A stretch of DNA of 64,000 bases, from positions 62,001 through 126,000 of the forward strand of contig BGKB01000135.1 in the NCBI GenBank assembly GCA_003116975.1. The letters are read 5' to 3'. Below the pieces are notes generated by a model, which was not told the DNA's origin, did no database searches, and saw only the letters and a list, made by a program, of their open reading frames with translations. This DNA is from Aurantiochytrium sp. KH105. Lineage: Eukaryota > Sar > Bigyra > Thraustochytrida > Thraustochytriidae. The position numbers and the translations under genes are program-made. Shown here one piece after another: positions 19,122-27,835 of this stretch. The stretch's first letter is position 1. Every line of letters begins with the position of its first letter.

Positions 19122-20729
19122 ATGGAGTCTGTGTCGACGACGCCAACGCTCTCCGCCGCGGGCGCCGCGTGCGAAGATGGGGGTCCACCCTTGCCCGACA
19201 TGCCTTCGCTCGAAGATGCGCTAACGCTGGCGCGCACGAAACTCGAGGACGAAGACTACGTGGAAGGCGCCGAAGCGAATGGAAAACGCAAGGCAGCGGT
19301 CTCCCTCGACCCGGCCATCATTCCTCAAGGACGATACATTGTCAAGCACAGTTCCCACAAAGTGAAATGCAAGCGCCTTCTTTTAAGTGAAGCCCTGAAC
19401 CAAGGCTCCATGGAGGGATGGAGTGAGGCGCGGAAGCGCGCTTTTCAAGGACGCGACAAGAACCCAAATGCGTACTACTACCGCTTCAACGACCCTGGCG
19501 AAGAGCAGCGTGGTGGGGCATGGACCGCGGCAGAGAAGTCTGCTTTTCTGCAACGTGTCAAGGACCATGGAATCGACTACCAATGGGGGCTTTTCGCCAT
19601 GGGTATTCCAGGTCGCGTTGGATATCAATGCTCCAACTTTTACCGCAAGCTCATTGAGAAAAAAGAAATTACGGACGAGAACTACGTCATGGACGACAAG
19701 GGCAAAGCCCACTTTCTGCAAAAGAAAAAGCCCCCTAAGCCGCCCAAGCCCCCCAAGGAGCCCAAACCTCCCAAGGAAAAGAAACCTCCCAAGGAAAAGA
19801 AACCTCCCAAGGAAAAGAAACCTCCCAAGGAAAAGAAACCTCCCAAGGAGAAAAAGCCTCCCAAGGAAAAGAAACCCCCCAAGGAGAAAAAGCCTCCCAA
19901 GCCCAAGATCATCAGTAAAGGACGGCTACTTAAACCCACGAACAAGCCCGGCAAATTTGGGCAAGAAACCTTTCACTTTATCAAGTGGGCCAAGGCAACA
20001 CTGACACAAGGTGACTTTGTGCTCATTCGAGACCCCACGAACGTCGACGCAGAGCCCTGCGTGGTGAAAATTGTGGAGATTTTCCAATCGGATAGAGCGG
20101 CGCATCTCATGGGCCGACGCTACGTTTCTACGGCAATGCTCAAGACGCTTCCGGGTGGTGAGAGCGCTTTCGCAAGCATGGATAACTCTGGATCCTCCAA
20201 AGAGGTGATTGAAACGTCTGCGACATCCTTCATCGCCAAGGCCGAGTGCATTCTCAAAGTTTGTCACGTGAGCTGTGTACGCCGCATTCCGCCCAAGTCC
20301 AAGGAGATCCCCAAGTCGCGGGATGACGTCCCTGGAATCCACGAAGCTGCCCCGCTCGACGCTGTCTACTATGCGCGTCAGTATTTTGACCTTGATGCTG
20401 AGGTTCTCGTTCGCCGGGTCTCGGCCAAGGGGGAACCGCTCAATCGGACGGCGCTTGCCAAGGCTGTCGCAGCTCAGAAACGCGCGCGCAAGCTTGAAGA
20501 GATGCGGCAAGCGCAGGAAGCAGCTGCACAAGAAGCCTCCCAAAGCGAAGCAAACAATATGGAAAATGGCAAAGAAGAGCAAGAAGATGATGGTAATGAC
20601 AATGACGACGACGATGACGATGAAGTTGTCGACGCTGAGGAGCAAGCCGAGTACGAGCGTGCGCGTCGAGCGCGTTTGCTCGAGAACCGCCAGATGATTG
20701 CTGAGCTATTTACGGCGTCTGAAGCGTGA
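19122..20729 (+). CDS. SANT/Myb-like and BAH-like chromatin protein with PPKEKK repeat
   Basis: 535 residues. Residues about 131-183 look like a SANT/Myb helix bundle (GGAWTAAEKSAFLQRVKDHG, then CSNFYRKLI). Residues 204-261 are a near-perfect Pro/Lys/Glu hexapeptide repeat (PPKEKK). Residues about 284-433 resemble a BAH module (GDFVLIRDPTN, CVVKIVEIFQ, YYARQYFD, EVLVRRV). An acidic run precedes a helical tail (ARRARLLENRQMI). Together this suggests a nuclear chromatin-binding factor; the target is unknown. ATG 19122 has an ideal context (GCCATGG); the frame is open upstream to about 18870, but that part does not look coding. The CDS overlaps the next gene tail to tail by 20 bp. Confidence 0.8.
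   Translation: MESVSTTPTLSAAGAACEDGGPPLPDMPSLEDALTLARTKLEDEDYVEGAEANGKRKAAVSLDPAIIPQGRYIVKHSSHKVKCKRLLLSEALNQGSMEGWSEARKRAFQGRDKNPNAYYYRFNDPGEEQRGGAWTAAEKSAFLQRVKDHGIDYQWGLFAMGIPGRVGYQCSNFYRKLIEKKEITDENYVMDDKGKAHFLQKKKPPKPPKPPKEPKPPKEKKPPKEKKPPKEKKPPKEKKPPKEKKPPKEKKPPKEKKPPKPKIISKGRLLKPTNKPGKFGQETFHFIKWAKATLTQGDFVLIRDPTNVDAEPCVVKIVEIFQSDRAAHLMGRRYVSTAMLKTLPGGESAFASMDNSGSSKEVIETSATSFIAKAECILKVCHVSCVRRIPPKSKEIPKSRDDVPGIHEAAPLDAVYYARQYFDLDAEVLVRRVSAKGEPLNRTALAKAVAAQKRARKLEEMRQAQEAAAQEASQSEANNMENGKEEQEDDGNDNDDDDDDEVVDAEEQAEYERARRARLLENRQMIAELFTASEA
19729..19906 (+). repeat. In-frame 18-bp coding minisatellite (PPKEKK)n
   Basis: Eight or so tandem 18-bp units encoding the hexapeptide PPKEKK, with degenerate PPKPPK-like flanks. 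Units differ mainly at third positions (AAA/AAG, CCT/CCC), so the protein repeat is conserved. It forms a long, highly charged extended linker. Confidence 0.9.
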
Positions 20730-23700
20730 GAGCCAGCGGACTCTGACTCACTGGAGAGGCACGCGGATAAAGGTTCTCATTCGGAATGCTTGACCGCCGT
20801 ACACGTCTATAAATGCGCTCCGCAGCGCTCGATTCACCGCCATAGGGGAGGTCCACATGCAGGATTTGGCGCGTCTCGTCAAAGGCAGTGACCGTAAAGA
20901 CCTCGTCGCGGACGCGCACCTTGTCGCCTTCGCCGAGCTGACCAGAAAGATCACTGCTGAGAATAAATGTTTGTGAATACTTTGTCACTTGTGCGTAGCC
21001 CGTGAGCTCCTGCTCGGGTTGCGCGGCAGCCGCATCGGCGCCCAAAGTTGTCTCCCATTCCAAGTGAAGCCGAAAAGGTGGTCGTGCCCAGGTCTTGATG
21101 GCAAGTGGGTACACTCGATCACCGCGAAGCCGAAAGCTCTCATTCTGTGAGAGCGGAACGTAGCCCACTGAGATGACTTGCTCTTGACTGTGATCGCCAT
21201 CCTCTAGATCATTGCCAACTTCGGCGTCCGTGGCGAGAGCAAAGGAATAATTGGCCGTGTGTTCAACCCATACATAGCCTGCGTAGTGTGCGCGCGTCGC
21301 GGCAATGGTTTGCAAGGAGCCCGCATTTTGCACCAGAACATCAGATGCAAGTGCAAGCTCTCCTTCCAGTGCCGCTGGGGATGCAAAGAATGAACCAAGA
21401 AGTCCAGTCCCACTTGCAAGCTCGACGTGAAGCAAAAAGGACCCTTCCAGGGTTCCAAAGTCGAGCGTCATCGTGTATGTGCCATTCGTGTGATCCACGG
21501 TAGACTGCAAAAAGTCGACCCAGGGGGCTCCAAAGCGAAAGGGCCGCAAGTCGTTCGCAGGAGTTTCTCCCAGAACAAGCTGCGGCGTAAAGGCGTCCTG
21601 CAGCTCGGCGTACAGGACAAAGCGGTCTCCGCCTCTGTCCAGCACGTTTCCGAAGGCGTCGCGCGCTGTAATGCTTATCTGCAGAGGCGATGTCAAGGCC
21701 GCCGCGTCGCCAACGACGCTCGTCGAGGTTGTCGCAGCGAAGGCCTCTGCAGGGCTAACAACGATCTCAAACGGCGCGATACTCGATCCATCGCTGAGTT
21801 CGATCGTTATGTTCCAGACGCCGGCGGAGAGCATCGTATACGTGACCTGGAATAGACCATGACTCTGGTACGTCACGTTGCCTCCCCATCGAGCATCCTC
21901 GTGAACCGTAATTGCTTGTACGTCGTTTTCGTCTTCGCGCCGATTACCGGAGACATCTCGAACCTGAACATAAAAGACACCTTGCTCGCCGGCTATATTT
22001 GCGCTAACCTCCGAGCCCGAGACGCTACATTCCACCGCGGAGATTGCCCCTGGCCGCACACTAAGCCTCCGCGGGGCATCTGCGACTTGATAGAGTCGAA
22101 GCTGTTCGAGTAATTCGGACCGTCCGAGATCCGCATGCATTTCGGGCGTATTGACCGCTATAAAAACGATAAATTCACCCGATGCTGTCGGCGTCAAGGC
22201 GATCTGAAAGCGTCCTCCTCGTTCTTCAGGATCAGCAACAATAGAGGCAGAGACGAGCATGCCATCAGGATCTAGACCATCGTCAACGCCGCGAAGATCC
22301 GGCACGCTCCATCCGTAGACTTGCACATGGTCGTCATGTGTGAAGACATCGTTACCAAAGGCATCCGTGACCTGAACCTCAAAGATCGTTTCGACGCCAG
22401 CCACAAGATTTTCGAGTGGTGTCCAATCGACCACGTACGAAGCCTCAGGATGCGCAGCTGCAGGTACCGTGATGGGATAAAAGGTGCTAATTTCGCGCCA
22501 TCGATAAAGAGCTTCGTCTGGAACCTGTTCTGGCGTTGAGGCTAGTTGGCCAGCACGATCAAAAGTAGCCCACTCGAGGGACAGCGCCGCTGTTGGGTGG
22601 CTGCTGTCGCGAGCAAAGTCGAGCTGAATCGGCAAAAAAGCGAGCGCGGGGACCTGTGAAGGAAGTTGGGCCCAAGCCGTGATGCCAACGTTTGCCTCCG
22701 GCCACTGATCAACGAGGAGTTTTCCGTTTACCCAAAGTCTCGCGCCACCTCCGTCAATGCGAAGACGAAAACCAAGTCTCACCATGCCGTTTTCCAGGTG
22801 CGCTGTTCTCAGATCGTACTCTTTGGCACTTGGCACAGCGCCCAGTGCGGGAGCTTTGAGCAGACCAAACATGCGAGCTCCCCAAGCAGCACTATTTTCG
22901 AGAAGAGGATCCTCATCCCAGCTCGCGTAATCGTCCCAGACAAAGGCGAGCGATTGCTCGACCTTTTCTACCGGTTCGGAGCCAAAGAACCGCGTGCGAT
23001 AATAGGCAGCATCGATGCCCCCCGGTTGCGTGACGCTGATCTGCAGCGTCCCGTTTTGCGCCACAAAGGGAACGTACGACCCATTGTAGAGCCCTTGATC
23101 AAGATCTCCCGCCATGAAGTCGATATCTTCCTCCACGTGCGTAACTCTAAACTTGACGTCCCCATTCTGCGTCAGATTGTTTCCAAAGGCATCCACGGCC
23201 TGAATTGAGACCGGGTGCAGCGCACCGGCGACGCCCTGCGTCAGCCCTGCACCTCGTATGATCGCACGCGCATGCTCGACACTGTTCGGTCCCACAGTCA
23301 CATTCAGAGGAGAGTCCATTATTGTTCCGATGGGTGTGTCTGTAGCATCGACCATGTAGACGGCAATCGAAGCAAGACCGGCTAGTGTTGCATTGTACGA
23401 GAGTGTATAGATTCCAGGCTCGCCATCGGCAGGGGGAGTTGTGTCAACATAAAAGGCGAGATCTGTGCGAAAGGTGATGCCGTCCGCACAAGGCCCGACT
23501 CTTGGATTGCCCGCTGCATCATGAGACTCCACCGTGAAATAGGTGATGTCGCCTGCAACAGCATATGCGTTGCCCACGCCGCTTGAAAAGCTTTGCGCTG
23601 CATCACAGGAGCCGTCGCTGACATCGACAGTGTACGCGTTTGCCTCGTTGATGGCGACGCCCCCAAGATAGATGAAGAGCGAGGCCTGTTCTTCGGCGCG

Positions 23701-26700
23701 CGCTGGCGTGTACGGGCATGAAAAGAGGTCTTCTGCTTGATGCACGCAGACGCCAACAAAATCTTCAAAGGTACCGTCGTCGAAAACGAGACGGAGCGAT
23801 AGGCTTGCCGCAGCTTCCGGTGTGGTGTCTACCTTGTTGCCAAATTCGTCGCGCAAGTGAACGATAACGCTGGCTTCGATGCCCGAGGTTGCGCCGGCAG
23901 TACCTGCGCCACTTGCAAAGGTGTGCTCTGCACTGGATGCCGCGTGCATAAAGATGAGAGCGTAAGGAGACGCTGCAATATGCTCGCAAGGTACACTGGC
24001 GCCGAATTGATTGCAGCCAATTGTTGCCTGGACGTTGACCTGGTCAGCGCGCGTAACCGTGTAGGTGGCCAAGTACTCTGAACTACCAAGATATGAAATG
24101 TCAGCCGTGACAACTTCCCCAGGCGCTGACGCATGCACAACCTGAATGGAGATAAGAGCAGAAAGGTCCTCCTCGATTCGATTCCCGTATGGGTCACGGA
24201 GGACCAGATTGACACTCTTCAGATCGCCTACAACGTGCGTTGACACTGGAGCGGTTTCAATTCCAGATCCCGAAACATCAAAGGACGGGCCATGCGGGTG
24301 CGTGGGCTCCACTTGGAGCAAGAATGGTGAGCCAGCTATGTGCACATTACCCACGGTGATTTCAAGAGTATGAGTGCCCGCGGCGATTGGGTCAATGACG
24401 ACTTGCAACGTCGAAGGAACGTCTTCTGTTGCGTTGATGGTGCCCAAGACAACACTATTTCCTGGCAAAAGCGTGTTGCCTGGCACGGATGCCGTTTCGA
24501 GAGTGACTGTTGCCTCGAAGAAGGCGTCTTGCGTAATATTTGGATCTCCATTGGTATATGCATCGCGCGGATGAATAAAAAAGACGCAAGGGTCTCCGGC
24601 AATGCTCGTCTCGAGACAGCTGCCCGTGGCAAAGGTCGACGCGGCATCCACGTCGGCAGTGAGAATGGTCGTGTTCATATCGGGTAAAGGAAGCAATTGA
24701 TAAAGTGCGCTCGGTGGAACCACTTCGAAATTTGCGCCATCAATGGACCATAGCAGCTGCAAATGCGCGCTGCCATCGAGTTCTCGATAGTCAACCTGGA
24801 TATGGTGCAGGTTTCCCTGAATTAGTTCGACAGTGACGGTTGCCGCCGTGCCGAGAGGACCGTGATCCCAGTCGTCAAGGACAACAATGCCGTCGAGCGT
24901 GACTCTGGCTCGATCGTTGGCCAGGACGCGAAGCTGAACGGCAGTGCTTGTAGCGCTTGCTGGCAGCGCGATTGCGCCATGCCAACGCACAGTTACATAG
25001 TCGCGTGCCGTGAGTGCGATTGGGCCGTGGCCCCAAATGAAGTCAAGAACTGTGTCCACGCGACGGAGAAACGGGTCTGCAGACTCGATAAAGGGGACGT
25101 CATAAAATTCGGCCACAAGGCCGCCAGCTTTGGCAAGCGTTGCAATGGTATGGTATTTGAGGACGGGCCCCACTGGATGCGTGCAAATGTATTCATCGGC
25201 GGCGAGATGCGCACACTCAAGCATCGGAGTGCCCGGTTTGGCAGGAACAGAGTCTGTAATTTGAGCAACGAGCTTTACGGAGGACGGCAGCGCATCCTCC
25301 AGAGCAAGCCCAGTGGATGTGCGGAGAAATACCGCAAAGCTGAAGGTGTCACCCGCCTGAGCGACCCAGGTTGGGTGGTAAAGGATAGAGCTTTGGGCGT
25401 CGGCATACCAGAAATCATCGTCATGAATCGTCACTTGAGCTTGATGTTGTGGACCGAGCGAGACTGGAATGCTTGGATCATCGATGCTTCGGGGATTGAG
25501 GAGCAGGAGATCAAAGTGCTCATCATCCTCTAGCACTGCATCATCGTGGATGGAAATGTGAAAGGTCAGGCTTACAACACCTGGTAGAAAGTCAAGACGT
25601 TGCAGAGATGTGTAAGTCGCCGTAGGTGACACGTCTTCTGGACCCGCGGTGCCATACCGAAGTTCGTAATCCACAGCAACATGTCCATACCCTCCACCGG
25701 TCCGCTGCACGGTAATTTCAAGATAGTGGGCCGACTCAAGGACAGCATATGTCGGAGACGAGAAGGAGAGAGTTCCATGGTGACCGCATTGCACATGACT
25801 TTGACTCGCTGGGGAGCAGGTCCACGCAGCCGTCGACGGGCCTTGTACACAATCAACACTATAGTCCGCAAGACCTGCAGCTTCGTCAATCTTGGAAAAG
25901 GGTTCTGCTTCGTCAAAGGCGCGTGGATCTTGCGTGCCAAACGGCAAGGAAATTGCTAGTTCGCGCGCAATTTCGTCGAAAGGAAGGACAGGGTCAGTAT
26001 ATCGCCGTCCCGAACGACGAATAGAGAGCAGGATGGGGTCTCCGCAAGCGAGGCAACGGTCTTGCGCAGTGCATCGTACGCACCGCGGATCAAAGTCAGT
26101 GCAAGGCTGGCAAGTGCCATCTTCCGCTAAGTAGTGTAATCTGGCGCATTCTGTGCAAGCGCCGGAAATGGCGTCGCAGGTTGTGCAGAGCTCGCCACCA
26201 GCGCTTACGTGACAGCGCGGGACGCTGCAGTCAGTGCCGGTGCGATGGGGCTTACACGCACACACGCCCGTTGAAAGATCGCAGGTGCCTGCTCCCGAGC
26301 AATCGCTTGGGCAGAGGACTTTGGGGATGCACGTGGAGTTGTCTGTAGGGTCTGGAAAATGGGTTGTCTTGCATGCAGAACAGTCTTCACCTTCGTAGCC
26401 TTCGTAACAGTGACACATACCAGACCTTTTATCGCAAAAACCGTGGTTTTCATCGATACAGTAATATGCTCCATCTGCCCGAGGTCCCACCATGCTCGGG
26501 CAGATCTGTCTGGGAAGTACACCCTCATGCTCAAAACGAAGAACTTGATTGGTGCGTGAAAGTCCGGGAAGAAATGAAAGCGTCTCATTCTCTGGGTTAT
26601 ACTTGACGCCGGGTGCAAAATCACCGTGAATTCCGGGTGTTCGTGCTTGGCCACCTTCGTTGATGCGTGATCGTCCCCTCATGCGCAAGCTCCCGTCGCC

Positions 26701-26988
26701 GTACCGATCAACGAAGCCGGTTTCATAAGGCTCTGGCTCAGAAAGCGAAGATGGTAGCGACCAACCTCTTTGATCAGAAGCTGGTCTCACCTGGTACGCC
26801 ACGACGTTATTGTTGATGCCGATTTGATGACAAGAAAGCGTTGTGACTGTGAGAAACGTTGCAAGTCGAGACGCTAAGCGCTTGTACGTTCTCGTGCTTC
26901 GCCTTGATCGTCTCCTTGAGCCGGGGACTATGTTTTCAAGCTCGTCGTGCGCCGGCGACAGGCTTGGGCTCGAGCTACAAGACTGCAT
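20710..26988 (-). CDS. Giant PA14 / filamin-repeat / Calx-beta / EGF-like surface protein
   Basis: 2,092 residues in one exon. A basic N-terminus and hydrophobic stretch (about 39-58) suggest a signal anchor. Next is a Cys-rich EGF-like block (about 175-320; CHCYEGYEGEDC) and a Calx-beta domain (about 406-490; DAVLEDDEHFDLLLLNP). Three PA14-like modules follow (about 621-769, 1326-1481, 1863-1978), interleaved with filamin-type immunoglobulin repeats marked by D-x-x-G-N (about 930, 1045, 1265, 1540, 1677, 1775). PA14 domains commonly bind carbohydrate, so an extracellular adhesion or wall/matrix protein is likely. No C-terminal membrane helix or GPI signal is evident. I chose ATG 26988, the first in frame. 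Confidence 0.82.
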   Translation of the reverse strand: MQSCSSSPSLSPAHDELENIVPGSRRRSRRSTRTYKRLASRLATFLTVTTLSCHQIGINNNVVAYQVRPASDQRGWSLPSSLSEPEPYETGFVDRYGDGSLRMRGRSRINEGGQARTPGIHGDFAPGVKYNPENETLSFLPGLSRTNQVLRFEHEGVLPRQICPSMVGPRADGAYYCIDENHGFCDKRSGMCHCYEGYEGEDCSACKTTHFPDPTDNSTCIPKVLCPSDCSGAGTCDLSTGVCACKPHRTGTDCSVPRCHVSAGGELCTTCDAISGACTECARLHYLAEDGTCQPCTDFDPRCVRCTAQDRCLACGDPILLSIRRSGRRYTDPVLPFDEIARELAISLPFGTQDPRAFDEAEPFSKIDEAAGLADYSVDCVQGPSTAAWTCSPASQSHVQCGHHGTLSFSSPTYAVLESAHYLEITVQRTGGGYGHVAVDYELRYGTAGPEDVSPTATYTSLQRLDFLPGVVSLTFHISIHDDAVLEDDEHFDLLLLNPRSIDDPSIPVSLGPQHQAQVTIHDDDFWYADAQSSILYHPTWVAQAGDTFSFAVFLRTSTGLALEDALPSSVKLVAQITDSVPAKPGTPMLECAHLAADEYICTHPVGPVLKYHTIATLAKAGGLVAEFYDVPFIESADPFLRRVDTVLDFIWGHGPIALTARDYVTVRWHGAIALPASATSTAVQLRVLANDRARVTLDGIVVLDDWDHGPLGTAATVTVELIQGNLHHIQVDYRELDGSAHLQLLWSIDGANFEVVPPSALYQLLPLPDMNTTILTADVDAASTFATGSCLETSIAGDPCVFFIHPRDAYTNGDPNITQDAFFEATVTLETASVPGNTLLPGNSVVLGTINATEDVPSTLQVVIDPIAAGTHTLEITVGNVHIAGSPFLLQVEPTHPHGPSFDVSGSGIETAPVSTHVVGDLKSVNLVLRDPYGNRIEEDLSALISIQVVHASAPGEVVTADISYLGSSEYLATYTVTRADQVNVQATIGCNQFGASVPCEHIAASPYALIFMHAASSAEHTFASGAGTAGATSGIEASVIVHLRDEFGNKVDTTPEAAASLSLRLVFDDGTFEDFVGVCVHQAEDLFSCPYTPARAEEQASLFIYLGGVAINEANAYTVDVSDGSCDAAQSFSSGVGNAYAVAGDITYFTVESHDAAGNPRVGPCADGITFRTDLAFYVDTTPPADGEPGIYTLSYNATLAGLASIAVYMVDATDTPIGTIMDSPLNVTVGPNSVEHARAIIRGAGLTQGVAGALHPVSIQAVDAFGNNLTQNGDVKFRVTHVEEDIDFMAGDLDQGLYNGSYVPFVAQNGTLQISVTQPGGIDAAYYRTRFFGSEPVEKVEQSLAFVWDDYASWDEDPLLENSAAWGARMFGLLKAPALGAVPSAKEYDLRTAHLENGMVRLGFRLRIDGGGARLWVNGKLLVDQWPEANVGITAWAQLPSQVPALAFLPIQLDFARDSSHPTAALSLEWATFDRAGQLASTPEQVPDEALYRWREISTFYPITVPAAAHPEASYVVDWTPLENLVAGVETIFEVQVTDAFGNDVFTHDDHVQVYGWSVPDLRGVDDGLDPDGMLVSASIVADPEERGGRFQIALTPTASGEFIVFIAVNTPEMHADLGRSELLEQLRLYQVADAPRRLSVRPGAISAVECSVSGSEVSANIAGEQGVFYVQVRDVSGNRREDENDVQAITVHEDARWGGNVTYQSHGLFQVTYTMLSAGVWNITIELSDGSSIAPFEIVVSPAEAFAATTSTSVVGDAAALTSPLQISITARDAFGNVLDRGGDRFVLYAELQDAFTPQLVLGETPANDLRPFRFGAPWVDFLQSTVDHTNGTYTMTLDFGTLEGSFLLHVELASGTGLLGSFFASPAALEGELALASDVLVQNAGSLQTIAATRAHYAGYVWVEHTANYSFALATDAEVGNDLEDGDHSQEQVISVGYVPLSQNESFRLRGDRVYPLAIKTWARPPFRLHLEWETTLGADAAAAQPEQELTGYAQVTKYSQTFILSSDLSGQLGEGDKVRVRDEVFTVTAFDETRQILHVDLPYGGESSAAERIYRRVRRSSIPNENLYPRASPVSQSPLALTLQTP

Positions 26989-26995
26989 GGTGTAG

Positions 26996-27268
26996 CTGTG
27001 TTGCAACAAACTCGAAGGAAGACTGTGCAAGGGCTGGCCCGACGGACAACGTTCAGGGCAAGAAAGCTCTACCGCTCAGCAAGCAACGCGCGAGCTCGCA
27101 CGTTTCTTTGCCTGCCCGGGAGACTTGGAGCATCGCTTTGCTCCCTACCTCGTTGCGAAAATTGGCCAGACCCAGATGATCATTTATCAGTCAACGGACC
27201 ATAAAGAGGTCTATTTCGACAAAGAGGCTCAACGGGTTTTCGACCACTGGCAGTGGCACTTGAAATAA
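26996..27268 (+). CDS. Orphan 3' coding exon, product unknown
   Basis: An open frame without an initiator whose last 60 or so codons look strongly coding (ARFFACPGDLEHRFAPYLVA, YFDKEAQRVFDHWQWHLK) and end at TAA 27266-27268, overlapping an AATAAA at 27264-27269. No family is recognised. An upstream exon would have to lie antisense to the PA14/filamin gene, whose start is at 26988. It may instead be a truncated gene remnant, or start at the internal ATG 27176 to give only 30 residues. Confidence 0.4.
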   Translation: MCCNKLEGRLCKGWPDGQRSGQESSTAQQATRELARFFACPGDLEHRFAPYLVAKIGQTQMIIYQSTDHKEVYFDKEAQRVFDHWQWHLK

Positions 27269-27349
27269 AGTTTGTAAAAAGCTAACTTACAAATTTGGTA
27301 TGATGTGTAGTCCTCGGCCCTAGCCTAGGCTCGACGCTTGCGAGGGCTC

Positions 27350-27576
27350 ATGGTGAAAATCGTACATGGACGGGAAATGAAACATAGATTGACCATGCAC
27401 ACGGTTCTAATTTTGCTTGGCTTGTTGTTTCTTAGAGATTGAGAATGCCAGTGAACTTCGGAGATGCGAACGAAAACGTTGAACATGAAGAGGACAAATC
27501 TTCCCGCCTGATCGATCACGGCAAAGGTGATGGTTTGGCTAGCAAAGCCGCAGAGACACGCACCAAGAAATCGTGA
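27350..27576 (+). CDS. Possible small two-exon gene, 50 residues
   Basis: Exon 1 (27350-27361) encodes MVKI. The intron 27362-27435 has donor GTACAT, a CTAAT branch-like site, a T-rich tract and acceptor TTTCTTAG. Exon 2 (27436-27576) continues RLRMPVNFGDANENV... to TGA. The product is highly charged and unrecognised. The layout, a first exon of four codons and a GTAC donor, matches the securely identified bL33 gene at 30856. The opposite strand is also open here, which weakens the call. Confidence 0.4.
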
Positions 27577-27835
27577 AGATGACGCTTGGTGCTATTTTTC
27601 AGCAGGATGTCGCGTATCATGCCAACTATAATATCAGCTTGAGACCGGACCGCAGCTGTCTCGAGTCGTTGAAGCACTTTTTTGTGTGGACAGGCTCGGC
27701 ATTGAATAAAATAATTTCTTTCCTTTCCTTTCCATTGCTCTGCAATGAAAAAAGAACCAAGTTTGAGGATCGATGAAGAAGATGCAAATTCTACGTATTG
27801 ACATTGTCAAAAAGAACAAGGTGAAAAAAAAGTGG

